A stretch of DNA of 28,266 bases, from positions 1-28,266 of IMG/VR virus record IMGVR_UViG_3300046512_000030; one strand, written 5' to 3'. The notes below the pieces were generated by a model. It was not told the DNA's origin and did no database searches. It saw nothing but the letters and a program-made list of their open reading frames with translations. Positions 7,986 through 16,350 of this stretch are shown one piece after another (positions within the stretch are counted from its first letter, which is position 1; every line of letters starts with the position of its first letter). The translations under genes and the position numbers were made by a program. This DNA comes from a virus.

Positions 7986-9431
7986 TCAACGCCCCCCTGC
8001 TGCCGTAAGGGTGGCGTCCATGTGCGTGATCTTTACTGGCCCCGAGAAACTGAATGTCGCCTTGTGCCAGCGGGCCGACTGCCTGAGGTCAAACTTCCCG
8101 TCCAGAACAGCCCCGCTAGCTGCCACGGTGAAGCCTTCCCCGGAGTTCTGCTGAATAGATGTCTGCACTGAGGCGGAGGTGGGGGCTTTTGCATAGCGAA
8201 GGCGGATTTTGTTGAGCGCCGAGACGGCGTCATCGTCGCCCACTTCGCCTGTCGTCATGGAGCTGGATACGGACGCCCCGGTCATAGACTGAAGCTGATG
8301 AGAGATGTTGAAAATGGAAAGCGTTTTACCGCCGCCCAGCCAGAACTGCGAATCAAAGGAGTAAGGGGCAAGTCCGTCAATCGTTGACGAAATGGTCGGT
8401 AGACCGTCAATGGTCACGCCATTGGAAATGTAGTTGAGCGCCGCCTGGATTCTTCGGTTTGCCACGCCCCACTTCTTGGCGTTCACGTGGTAAACAATGG
8501 CCGAATCCGGCGAGGTGGCGTCCAGCGACGGGTAAAACACCCACACCAGGTTCTTATGCCGGTCGAATACGCAGATCGTCTTATAGCGATACAACGGGCT
8601 CGAGTTATCGTAGAAGAATTGACGTACATAGCCGTCTGCCACCGGAACCGGCCTGGAACCGTCGAAGATCCACATGTTGTCATCGCCAACGAAGAAGTGC
8701 GCGCCGCCGATGTCGCAGATAGCCTCTTTCCCCACGCACCCTGCATCGCCGCCCGGCACCTGTAGCCAGTCCCATACGATCGGGGCACCGACGTACTGGC
8801 CGAGGTAGATGGAGCGCTGCTTGTAGGCGATAGCGTACTCACCCAGGCGCATGCCGGCAGTCAAGCGACCAGCAGTGGCCACAAGCCGGCCGGCAGTGGC
8901 TTGGGTGGCAAGGTTTGGCGCCCATGACGTGTCGTCGTATGCCGCGCTGCAATGCCAGCCGTCCGGCTTTTCATCCCCGTCGTTCACGTTGAGCGCCATG
9001 ATGAAGGCGCCGACAGTGAAGATGATTTCAGCCTTGGGTGACCCTGCAATGTCCTCGAACGCGCCAGACGTAGAACGCTGGATGATGTCAGCCCGGTTCG
9101 CGCATAGCGTGGCATCGCCAAACTGGGTCATGGACCAGCGGGTGTCTATCCCGCCGTTGTAGCCGTCAACCCGCGACACATCAACCCACGCGCCTTCTGA
9201 CAACTCAAAAAGCTTGGTGGCCGTGCCGGCGATGATCCGGCGCGTGTCGTCCAGTTTCGACACAACCGCCGCACCAATGCAGGCAGCCTCAAGCGGAGGT
9301 GTAGCGGACGGCGTAATAGGCTCAGGCGCTCCTTCCATGCCACTCTGATACGGGATCAGGTTCGCGCAGTTCGTGATGAGCCCTGGTGTCGTTACGTCGG
9401 CATCCGGCGCAAAGCCAATCAAGGGGATCAT
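7986..9431 (-). CDS. tail hub / DNA-stabilisation protein (P22 gp10-like)
   Basis: A 481-residue, strand-rich protein beginning IPLIGFAPDADVTTPGLITN. It shows the features of P22 gp10-like tail closure proteins: an N-terminal strand that describes coordinates (ANLIPYQSGMEGAPEP), then repeated beta-propeller blades with motifs such as TRRIIAGTATKLFELSEGAW, ATLCANRADIIQRS, HFFVGDDNMWIFDGSRPVPV and LVWVFYPSL. The C-terminus forms a separate beta domain. It would plug the portal channel after packaging. Its order after the adaptor supports this. Family assignment rests on pattern recognition. Confidence 0.7.
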   Translation of the reverse strand: MIPLIGFAPDADVTTPGLITNCANLIPYQSGMEGAPEPITPSATPPLEAACIGAAVVSKLDDTRRIIAGTATKLFELSEGAWVDVSRVDGYNGGIDTRWSMTQFGDATLCANRADIIQRSTSGAFEDIAGSPKAEIIFTVGAFIMALNVNDGDEKPDGWHCSAAYDDTSWAPNLATQATAGRLVATAGRLTAGMRLGEYAIAYKQRSIYLGQYVGAPIVWDWLQVPGGDAGCVGKEAICDIGGAHFFVGDDNMWIFDGSRPVPVADGYVRQFFYDNSSPLYRYKTICVFDRHKNLVWVFYPSLDATSPDSAIVYHVNAKKWGVANRRIQAALNYISNGVTIDGLPTISSTIDGLAPYSFDSQFWLGGGKTLSIFNISHQLQSMTGASVSSSMTTGEVGDDDAVSALNKIRLRYAKAPTSASVQTSIQQNSGEGFTVAASGAVLDGKFDLRQSARWHKATFSFSGPVKITHMDATLTAAGGR

Positions 9432-10000
9432 CAGCGCGCCCTCGCAACCATAGGCCCGGCTCGGCGCTGGTCGTTGCCACGAACCTCATCAAGCACCTGG
9501 CCAAAGCGGCCTTCCCATAACTGGGCGGCCACGTCGTCACGGACGAACAGCGCAGCTTCAAGAAGGGCGCCAAACAGGTATAGGCTCCATGGGCCTTCGC
9601 TCACCCAGTTGGTGGTAGCGGCGACCAAGGCAGGGATTCGCACGTACAGAACCCCTTGCACGTCGCCAGCGCCGTCGAAACGCAGATCCGCGCCATCCCA
9701 TGCGTACAGGGTCGGCGTGCCTTGATACCCGCCAGCGATGACGGATTCCAGGCCTTGCGGCTTGAGCGGTGTGCGCTCGTAATTCGGCACCCAAAGGGCC
9801 TTTACATCGATGACGTCAGATGCCGGCGTGATCAGGTTGTCAGTGATCGCGGTTGCGGCCAGCGAGCGCTCCATCTGGCGCACACGCAGCGCCCGGTTCA
9901 TGCGTTCCTCAGCCAGTTCAATGAAGTCCGGAATTCGCGCAGACAGGTCGCCACGGTTAATCCAATCCGCAACCTTCTCACTGATCTGGGTGTAATTCAT
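9431..10000 (-). CDS. head-tail adaptor protein (SU10/gp6-like)
   Basis: A 189-residue helical protein. The start at ATG 10000 is chosen because MNYTQISEKVADWINRGDLS is the conserved beginning of this adaptor class and its ATGA overlaps the upstream stop; the frame extends upstream to position 10048 inside the previous gene. Motifs include ARIPDFIELAEERMNRALRV, a beta portion (YAWDGADLRFDG, VLYVRIPAL) and a terminal helix (FGALLEAALFVRDDVAAQLW). It would form the ring between the portal and tail hub. Position between the major capsid and hub genes supports this. Confidence 0.75.
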   Translation of the reverse strand: MNYTQISEKVADWINRGDLSARIPDFIELAEERMNRALRVRQMERSLAATAITDNLITPASDVIDVKALWVPNYERTPLKPQGLESVIAGGYQGTPTLYAWDGADLRFDGAGDVQGVLYVRIPALVAATTNWVSEGPWSLYLFGALLEAALFVRDDVAAQLWEGRFGQVLDEVRGNDQRRAGPMVARAR

Positions 10001-10293
10001 TTGAGTGCCTTGCTGAAGGTGGCCATCTTCGGATTGGCTTTGAGCCAAGCAACCAGGCGCTTCTGGTCTATGCCGCCGTCTTGCCGCAGCATGGTTCCCA
10101 GCACCGCATTCGGGATGAAACCGATGTGTCGCATCTCACCCCAGCTCTCACCCTCGGTCGCGGCGCGCATATCGGCGGCACGATCGAGGAATGGCTGAGC
10201 GTCGTATTCTTTCTCGAACACGATCTTGTCACCCAGGTCGTGAACGGTTGTCTTGACGCCGGTCTGCGGATCGAATTCGCTAAATTTGGGCAT
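9997..10293 (-). CDS. conserved virion-region hypothetical protein
   Basis: A 98-residue protein starting MPKFSEFDPQTGVKTTVHDL, followed by FEKEYDAQPFLDRAADMRAA and RHIGFIPNAVLG. Small proteins of this kind are regularly found between the major capsid and adaptor genes of podoviruses, but their role is unknown. A strong terminator immediately precedes its start, so much of its message must come from antiterminated or read-through transcripts. No close Shine-Dalgarno is conspicuous. Confidence 0.65.
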   Translation of the reverse strand: MPKFSEFDPQTGVKTTVHDLGDKIVFEKEYDAQPFLDRAADMRAATEGESWGEMRHIGFIPNAVLGTMLRQDGGIDQKRLVAWLKANPKMATFSKALK

Positions 10294-10294
10294 T

Positions 10295-10324
10295 AAAAAA
10301 CCCGCCCCAGTTACCCAGGGCGGG
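10295..10324 (-). terminator. strong rho-independent terminator after the major capsid gene
   Basis: On the minus strand CCCGCCC-tgggtaactg-GGGCGGG (7-bp stem) is followed by TTTTTT. It lies between the major capsid stop and the next start, a usual place for capping high capsid expression. Confidence 0.85.
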
Positions 10325-10336
10325 CCTCATCAGTGG

Positions 10337-11308
10337 TTAAGGAGTCAGATCAGCGATCTTGCCGTGAGCCTTCTCGGAGGTGACCACCAGGCACGCTTCG
10401 ACGGAGACCAGCTCCTTCTCGGTGTGACCGGTCTTGGCCAAGGCCTCTGACTTGAAGCCGCCTAGGTAGGCGATACCGGCGTATTCCGGGTTCAGGATGA
10501 ACACGGTGCCAGTGTTGGCAGTGGCCTGAACGTAGTTCGGCACCACGGTCAGTTCGCCAAAGTCGGACATGTACACGTCCGCACCACCCACAATAGTGGC
10601 CTGGGTGCCCTTCTTCACGTTCACACGGCTTGCAGCGATACCGGCGAACGAGGAGAAGATCCCTTTGTGGCTCGGGGTCATGCTGATGATGCTCGGCATC
10701 TCGCCGCTATTGGTGTAGATGCTCTGCATGACAGTCTTCAACTGAGCCTCAGCGAAGGCGCGAGCAGTACCCGCCACTGGTGCGCCGGTAGCCAAGCCTG
10801 CGGAGTGAATACCGGTCGAACCGCCAGCTCCATGGCTGGAGTTGGAGTACAGCAGAACACCGAGACCGGCCGACTTACGGGCGACGGTGCTGCTGCCCTG
10901 CACGGCCGGGTTGTTGGAGATGACCATGGCTTCCAGGTCGCGCTTGAGCTCAACCATTTTCTTCGAGACTTGATACTTCATCTCGCTGGAGCGACCAGCC
11001 GACTTGGTCTTTTCCTGGGTGCCGGACACCGTAGCGACCTTGTCGAACAACTGCACGGTGTTTGCCACGCGCTCGGTCGGGGTCATAACGGTGCCGGTGC
11101 GGTCATCGCCTTCAATGACGGCGTTGTCCTTGTTCGGCGTGTCCAGGTTGTCGCGCTGCCATTCGTGCAGGCGCTGGGTAGCCTTGAAGCGGCCGATGGC
11201 GGAGACAATCGGAGTCTTCTCCGGCGACACCATATAGATTTTGTCTTGCAGGTCTTCGCGGTTACCTACGGCATCGTAGGAGTCGAAGGTGTTGGCGGGC
11301 TGGGTCAT
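10337..11308 (-). CDS. major capsid protein (SU10/DUF5309-like)
   Basis: A 323-residue protein with the start motif PANTFDSYDAVGNREDLQDK and then MVSPEKTPIVSAIGR. Residues 55-130 carry HEWQRDNLDT, VIEGDD, and VSGTQEKTKSAGRSSEM-KYQVSKKMVELKRDLEAM, the pattern of the DUF5309/SU10-type HK97-fold capsid family. A GGAG lies nine bases before the ATG. It follows the scaffold gene and is closed by a strong terminator. This family is shared by BPP-1-like and related short-tailed phages, which supports the overall classification of the virion. Confidence 0.9.
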   Translation of the reverse strand: MTQPANTFDSYDAVGNREDLQDKIYMVSPEKTPIVSAIGRFKATQRLHEWQRDNLDTPNKDNAVIEGDDRTGTVMTPTERVANTVQLFDKVATVSGTQEKTKSAGRSSEMKYQVSKKMVELKRDLEAMVISNNPAVQGSSTVARKSAGLGVLLYSNSSHGAGGSTGIHSAGLATGAPVAGTARAFAEAQLKTVMQSIYTNSGEMPSIISMTPSHKGIFSSFAGIAASRVNVKKGTQATIVGGADVYMSDFGELTVVPNYVQATANTGTVFILNPEYAGIAYLGGFKSEALAKTGHTEKELVSVEACLVVTSEKAHGKIADLTP

Positions 11309-11320
11309 GTCTTACTCTCC

Positions 11321-12190
11321 TCAGAGCAAAGCAGCCAAATCCTCGACACGGCCATTCTTTTTCAGGCGGTCGACGGCGGCTTGATTGGTTCGGGGCTTTT
11401 GTGGGGCGGCCTGCGGCTTGATTGCCGGGGCTGCCTCGGCGACTTTCCGCATGGCCTGAGGCTGTTTGGCCTGAAGCTCCCGCCACTTCATGGCGTCATG
11501 CAGGATGTGGACTTGGCGGGCATCTACGAGGCCGTCTAGCTCCTCGCTCTTGATGCCGTAATGGTCTTGAGCTGCCTTGCGAATCCGCTCAGCGGTCTGC
11601 GGCCCGAAGTCCGGAAGGCGTGCGCGCAGATCCTTTGCACCCTCGGCAAGCAGTTGCTGACGCTGGTGTTCCGTCAGTTGCTGTACCTGGGTCTGGGTCT
11701 GCTGCAGTTCTGCGTACTTGGTTTGCGCCTCACGCTGAAGCTGTTGATAAGCAATGGTCAGCTTTTGGGCATGTACGGGGTCCGCATCAACTATCGCGTT
11801 CCAGTCCAACGCCTCGAATTGGGCCAGCTTGTCCTGCACTTGGCGGAACTCAACGGCCTTGCCAAAGGTGGCGCCCATTGCCTGTTCGCGCTGTTCAAGA
11901 GCGTGCGCGCGCTCTTCAACGGATCGGCGTTGCTCGGCGACCTCTTGGGTTTTCTGGGTGTAATCCTTGTGCATGAGGACCATGCTTTTGAGTTCCTTGG
12001 GAACCCGGTACGACTTGCCCTCAATCTCGACCAGTTCGTCGTCGTCTTCTGCTGCTGCCTCGGGTTGCTCGTCCTGTTCGGGGAGTTCCTCGGTCTCAGC
12101 TACGTCGTCGCCTTCGATCCGATCGGTCGCTTCGTCCAGAAGCTCGGATACATCATCCAGAGACACTCCGCTTTCTTGGTTGGTGTCCAT
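11321..12190 (-). CDS. capsid scaffolding protein
   Basis: A 289-residue protein with an acidic N-terminus (EELPEQDEQPEAAAEDDDEL), a short folded patch (VEIEGKSYRVPKELKSMVLM-HKDYTQKTQEVAEQRR), then a long Gln/Glu-rich coiled-coil (about 85-185) and a basic C-terminus (KPRTNQAAVDRLKKNGRVED) that would contact capsid subunits. ATG 12190 is six bases from GGAG; the GTG one codon earlier is only three bases away, so ATG is preferred. Such proteins guide procapsid assembly and then leave. Position directly before the major capsid gene fits. Confidence 0.85.
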   Translation of the reverse strand: MDTNQESGVSLDDVSELLDEATDRIEGDDVAETEELPEQDEQPEAAAEDDDELVEIEGKSYRVPKELKSMVLMHKDYTQKTQEVAEQRRSVEERAHALEQREQAMGATFGKAVEFRQVQDKLAQFEALDWNAIVDADPVHAQKLTIAYQQLQREAQTKYAELQQTQTQVQQLTEHQRQQLLAEGAKDLRARLPDFGPQTAERIRKAAQDHYGIKSEELDGLVDARQVHILHDAMKWRELQAKQPQAMRKVAEAAPAIKPQAAPQKPRTNQAAVDRLKKNGRVEDLAALL

Positions 12191-12223
12191 CACTCACTCC
12201 AGTTCGCCCGTCTAGCGGACAAT

Positions 12224-12244
12224 AAAAACCCCGCTCAAGGCGGG
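12224..12244 (-). terminator. terminator-like hairpin upstream of scaffold
   Basis: On the minus strand CCCGC-cttga-GCGGG is followed by GTTTTTATT. It lies about 30 bases before the scaffold ATG. Confidence 0.7.
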
Positions 12245-12264
12245 CTCTGATTGATTGGTTGCTG

Positions 12265-12558
12265 TTAGCTGAGGACGCGCCTCAGCAAGCTCTGTTCCTC
12301 GTACTGCTTGAGCTTGTGCTTGGCCAGCTTTCCGGTATCGATGTAACCATTCAGCACTTCGCGGAACTTTCTACTGGTCTTGATGAGCTGCCAGAGGGCT
12401 TCTTTGCCTTCCTTGTCGCGGGCCGGGCAGCCTATCCACTGCTCCATGACCTCGCGCTCAATGGCGTCCAGCGCCTCTTTCAGCAGCTCGTTCTCCAGCA
12501 ACTGGAGCGCTACCTGTCCTCGGCCTTGCTGATCATGTAGGTCGGATTCATTGCTCAT
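12265..12558 (-). CDS. conserved small head-region protein
   Basis: A 97-residue, largely alpha-helical protein: QVALQLLENELLKEALDAIE, REVMEQWIGCPARDKEGKEA, LWQLIKTSRKFREVLNGYID. Similar helical proteins occur beside portal and scaffold genes in many podoviruses and may be minor head components. The ATG overlaps the preceding stop by four bases (ATGA). No function can be assigned. Confidence 0.65.
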   Translation of the reverse strand: MSNESDLHDQQGRGQVALQLLENELLKEALDAIEREVMEQWIGCPARDKEGKEALWQLIKTSRKFREVLNGYIDTGKLAKHKLKQYEEQSLLRRVLS

Positions 12559-13001
12559 CGGTAGCTGCCCTCGTATGGCGCAGGCAGCCTATCGCCAGGC
12601 TTCCAGAGCTTTAGGTAGTTGTTGTCGAAGTACGGGCCGCGCCCAAGGTTTCGTTGCCGCTCGGCATGCCCAGCTGCGCGCTGAAATACCGAGTCACTGA
12701 CCTGACCTCCTTTTAGAAGGCCGTATTCAGACGACAGCAGCCCCGGAACCATCGACGGAAAGGTCCTGCCTTGATCGTCCGTGACGCTGATTTCGGTGCT
12801 GACACCGTTCCCGTTTCCAAGTGCGCCGAGCCATCCAACACCCTTAGGCGCGGACACTTCCCCGGAGCCAGGCTCTACGTGGCGCATCCCATAGCCATAG
12901 TCATACACCCCTGGAGCCGGCGTTATCGACTGAGGTTGATGGTCGGCAAGTAGCTGCCGCACAACGTCCTCCATCGTCTTCGAGGGTGTGGTCTGGCTCA
13001 T
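12555..13001 (-). CDS. conserved virion-region protein with a KGxGWLG motif
   Basis: A 148-residue protein. Residues 30-90 carry YDYGYGMRHVEPGSGEVSAP-KGVGWLGALGNGN-GVSTEISVTDDQGRTFPSMVPGLLS, which resembles a widespread phage segment of the form 'RPDGxxKGxGFLGPL...VSTExS...EIPTLVPTL'. The C-terminal HAERQRNLGRGPYFDNNYLK also matches the end of that segment. The role in those phages is unclear; they are often linked to virion proteins. It overlaps the portal stop by one base (TGATG). Confidence 0.6.
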   Translation of the reverse strand: MSQTTPSKTMEDVVRQLLADHQPQSITPAPGVYDYGYGMRHVEPGSGEVSAPKGVGWLGALGNGNGVSTEISVTDDQGRTFPSMVPGLLSSEYGLLKGGQVSDSVFQRAAGHAERQRNLGRGPYFDNNYLKLWKPGDRLPAPYEGSYR

Positions 13002-15040
13002 CAGAGAAAGTCTCCGGCGACGGTTATCGGGTTGGCATTGACGAGGCGCAGTCTCTCCATCTCCAGCTTGAACTGGCGGTCTTTCTCAGCCTCGACAGCT
13101 TGGAATTGGCGGTCTTTCTCGGCCTGCTCGGACTTCTGGACCATCTCGGCCTGAGTCTTCATCTGCTCGTTTTTGAGCTTTTCCTGCTCAAGCACGACTC
13201 TCGGGTCAGGCGGCGGTGGAGTGTTGTCTGGTTTAACGGTGGCAGGGTCTACCCAGAATTCCTCGGGGTTCTTGAAGCCGGCGTTTTCGGCCAAGCGGGC
13301 CTGAACGTTGAAGAACTTGTCCGGACTCATCAGCGACTTGGCGAACGGCGACTGCGCGACCATGGCCTGGGTCTGGGCGATCTGCATCAGGAACGCGTTC
13401 TGCTGCTGCACATCACCGGTGCCAATGCCGACGTTGATGGTCATGTCGTACTGATCGCGCCATTCCTGCGGGTCGGCCTGAACATACTTGCCATTGAGGC
13501 GGTAGCTCAGCTTATCCATGCCGTTGTCGGTCAGAATCTTGAAGATCCCCTGGAACATAGGCGCCACCAGGCATTCAGCAGCGATCCGCGCCATCAGCTT
13601 CATCCGCTTCTGGCTGGCGTTCATGATCATCTGGGCGCCAGTGGCGGTCTTGTTCAGGCTGTCGCCGTCCAGACCTTGGCTGTAGCGCGTCCAGCCCGTG
13701 CGGTTTTCCTTCTCCATCTGAAGCTGCTCAAGCATCGGCATGGCTTCGATGCCTTGCCAGCGCTCGGAGTACGGACGGACTGCGCCGGCCACTTTCTCCA
13801 TGATGATCCCGCCCGGACGACGATTCAGCAGGCTATCAATGTCTGCCTGCGGATTGCCTTGGGAGTCAGTCGTGACGATGGTCTCCTGGTTGTTGGCCAG
13901 GTACAGGTTGTCCAGTTGCTGACGCATCACCGTGGTGTGGATGCGCTGGAAGTCTTCGACCAGATCCGCGACGGACATGCCGTTGAAGGCGTGCGTCATG
14001 ATGTACGGCGTCCAGGCCGCGATAGGCACATGGCTGCATTCGCGGTTGGCCAGCACTCGGTCACCGAGGCGCACGATGTTGCGGCGCTCAGCGATCCCAT
14101 CACCGTCGTAGTCGATCAGCACGTACTCATCACGCAGGTAGCCACGAACCATGGACTCGTCGGCCGGGTCTTCATCCTCCCAGTCGTCGAATCGCCCGCC
14201 GTTGTTCTCGCGGTAGTCGGTCACGCTCTCAGTGGTCGCGGCGCGCACTTCGGAAGCCTCGACGTCATAGCCCATCTCGCGCAGCTCGGAGACACTGCGG
14301 CGGGTCACGTGGCAGACGTAGGGGCAGTCTTTCAACAGTGGCGAGTCATGCCGGCGTGACACCTGAAGCTCTTCCGGAGGAATGGCCACTACGCAGCAGT
14401 AGCCTTTCTCCTGAATGGTCTTGACCTTAACGTTGAAGCGGCGTGGCATTGGCGGTACAGGAATGCCAGCCTGGTACTGCTCGACGGCGTATTGCTGATA
14501 TTGCTGCTGCTCTTGCTCGGTCGGCTTGATCTCTTCCTGCTCGACAATCTCGGCCTCAGGGTTCTCATCCATGAACAGTGCGACCTGCATCTCGTCCACA
14601 CCGTTGTGGCGAGTGAAGGTTGGCACTCGTTTCTTTTCATGGAACCACTTCACCGAGCCAGTTTTGAGCAGCAAGGCGTCTTTGAGGGCGGTGTAGAGGA
14701 TCATGAAACCGTTGTTCTGCTTGTAGAACACGTAGTTGCAGGCGTTGGTAACCTGCTCGGCGCCCTCTTCGTCCTCAGGGCCAACCGGCTCAAATACCAC
14801 GGCCTTCTCGGAACTGGTGAACACCTCGATCAAGTCCGGCAGCATGCCTTCTACGGCGTCGAACACGTCAGACGCCACCACAGCCGACCGACCCTCTTCC
14901 TCGTTGCCATACGGCTCCCGGGTATAGGCGCGCATTGCCTTGACGCGTTCTTCCTGCAACTCGCCGTCATTGAACAGGTGCGCCTGGCGCGCCTCATCAT
15001 TGAGGTAAGTAACCAGCTCGGCGTCCGTCATCTTGGTCAT
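13001..15040 (-). CDS. portal protein (SU10-like)
   Basis: A 679-residue portal. It has an N-terminal wing (VASDVFDAVEGMLPDLIEVF, then KAVVFEPVGPEDEEGAEQVT), a clip/stem region with FNGMSVADLVEDFQRIHTTV, and a C-terminal basic coiled-coil tail (LEQEKLKNEQMKTQAEMVQK, then QFKLEMERLRLVNANPITVA). The motif SLNKTATGAQMIMNASQKRM is typical of this class. It forms the dodecameric ring at the head vertex used for packaging and ejection. Its ATGA overlaps the large terminase stop. Length is normal for the family. Confidence 0.88.
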   Translation of the reverse strand: MTKMTDAELVTYLNDEARQAHLFNDGELQEERVKAMRAYTREPYGNEEEGRSAVVASDVFDAVEGMLPDLIEVFTSSEKAVVFEPVGPEDEEGAEQVTNACNYVFYKQNNGFMILYTALKDALLLKTGSVKWFHEKKRVPTFTRHNGVDEMQVALFMDENPEAEIVEQEEIKPTEQEQQQYQQYAVEQYQAGIPVPPMPRRFNVKVKTIQEKGYCCVVAIPPEELQVSRRHDSPLLKDCPYVCHVTRRSVSELREMGYDVEASEVRAATTESVTDYRENNGGRFDDWEDEDPADESMVRGYLRDEYVLIDYDGDGIAERRNIVRLGDRVLANRECSHVPIAAWTPYIMTHAFNGMSVADLVEDFQRIHTTVMRQQLDNLYLANNQETIVTTDSQGNPQADIDSLLNRRPGGIIMEKVAGAVRPYSERWQGIEAMPMLEQLQMEKENRTGWTRYSQGLDGDSLNKTATGAQMIMNASQKRMKLMARIAAECLVAPMFQGIFKILTDNGMDKLSYRLNGKYVQADPQEWRDQYDMTINVGIGTGDVQQQNAFLMQIAQTQAMVAQSPFAKSLMSPDKFFNVQARLAENAGFKNPEEFWVDPATVKPDNTPPPPDPRVVLEQEKLKNEQMKTQAEMVQKSEQAEKDRQFQAVEAEKDRQFKLEMERLRLVNANPITVAGDFL

Positions 15041-16350
15041 GCGATCACTCGGTTACGGTATTTAATAGGGGCCGGCGCAGTGGCGGACGGTTGTTCGTAG
15101 GCAATGCACATCAGACCGAACGCATCAGCACTGTGGCTGGCCCAGTCATGTTCAGGCCCAAGGCCAATACCTCGGATCTCGTCTCGTTTCTCGTGATACC
15201 AGCCAAGCGCCTCTCGGCCAGCCTGGGTTGGCGTCTCGTCGAACCACATGGCCGGGAGCAGCCGGCGAGCCGCCTCTACTCGAAGCATCGCGGCGCCTTT
15301 GCCCTGGTTCGGAATGACGGTGACGATGTACCCAGCAGCCTCGAAGGCCGAGCGGTAGGACACGTCGTGCACCTTGTCTTGCGTGTCGCCGTCGTGCGGC
15401 AGCCAGATTTGAGCCCGGTCCGACGTATAGCCTTTCGATCTGAGCCAGTTCAGGTGGGCCGCCAGTGGCTGCCCCTGCTGCTCGTAGTGGTCGATGATGC
15501 GGATCTCGCGACCGATGAACTGGACAGCCCAGAACACGAAGTTGTCAGCCTTGGCGCCGGTACCGCCGATGTCCGCGAACAGGCGGATTGTCATGAGAGG
15601 GTCGGCTGCAACGCGACCTATGCGCCCCTCATCCTTCGCCTTGGCCAGATGCTTGGCGAGGTAGGCCCCTGCGAGTGCTGTCACGTATTCACCTTCCCAG
15701 ATATGCGCGTACTGCTCGGGACGCTCTTCCAGATCGCGCAGACGTTCGCGCTCTAGCTTTGCTGGAAACTTTGGGTTGTCCCGCCAATTGAGCAGCACCC
15801 CTTTGATCAAGGCGTCATTGGCGAAGCGGAAACGACTTTCGACCGGTGCCTTCTTGCGCTTAGGGTTCCACGTGACCCAAAGCTCAGCGTTCCAGTCGTC
15901 GCCCTCTTCCCGCAGCGTCGGAACCAGTGTTACCCAGGCGTCATCGGTGACCGGTTCGGCCTCATCCACCCAGCAGATCAGGATTCGACCTTTCGACTTG
16001 ATGGATGCGATGTTGCGATCAAGGCCGGCGAAGGCGAACCAGATGCGCTTGTCGCGGCTTCTGATGTAGGTGTCGCCGATCTCGTAATAAGCCTTAAGGA
16101 ATGGCTCGTCTTCGATGGCCCGGACACACTCCTCAAAGGATGAGTCGGCCAGCGAGTTCATAAACTGTCGACCGCAGAGCAAAATCCCTGTGACGCCCTG
16201 CATGCCGTACATGTAGCCACGAGCGGCGATCATCTTGGCGAAGCCGCGAGTCTTGCCCGAGCCTCGACCACCCCATGCAGACCGAACGTCTGCCGGACCT
16301 TGGAAGACTGGAATCAGCTTCTTGGGGATCTTGAGTTGAGCGGTGCTCAT
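15037..16350 (-). CDS. terL: terminase large subunit (ATPase and nuclease)
   Basis: A 437-residue packaging motor. Walker A GGRGSGKT is at residues 27-34, and Walker B ILICWVDE at 123-130. A nuclease-type acidic strand, MTIRLFADIGGTGAKADN, is at 253-270, and a C-terminal DWASHSADAFGLM at about 405-417 would complete the RNase-H-like nuclease. Motif C-like ELWVTWNP is at about 156-163. It starts with a one-base TAATG overlap with terS and ends overlapping the portal start. It cuts concatemeric phage DNA and pumps it into the procapsid. Confidence 0.92.
   Translation of the reverse strand: MSTAQLKIPKKLIPVFQGPADVRSAWGGRGSGKTRGFAKMIAARGYMYGMQGVTGILLCGRQFMNSLADSSFEECVRAIEDEPFLKAYYEIGDTYIRSRDKRIWFAFAGLDRNIASIKSKGRILICWVDEAEPVTDDAWVTLVPTLREEGDDWNAELWVTWNPKRKKAPVESRFRFANDALIKGVLLNWRDNPKFPAKLERERLRDLEERPEQYAHIWEGEYVTALAGAYLAKHLAKAKDEGRIGRVAADPLMTIRLFADIGGTGAKADNFVFWAVQFIGREIRIIDHYEQQGQPLAAHLNWLRSKGYTSDRAQIWLPHDGDTQDKVHDVSYRSAFEAAGYIVTVIPNQGKGAAMLRVEAARRLLPAMWFDETPTQAGREALGWYHEKRDEIRGIGLGPEHDWASHSADAFGLMCIAYEQPSATAPAPIKYRNRVIA

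Noticed and set aside
12986-14359. 457-residue plus-strand ORF
   Set aside because: It is the antisense of the portal gene; the His/Leu/Val-rich composition is typical of an antisense shadow of a GC-rich gene.
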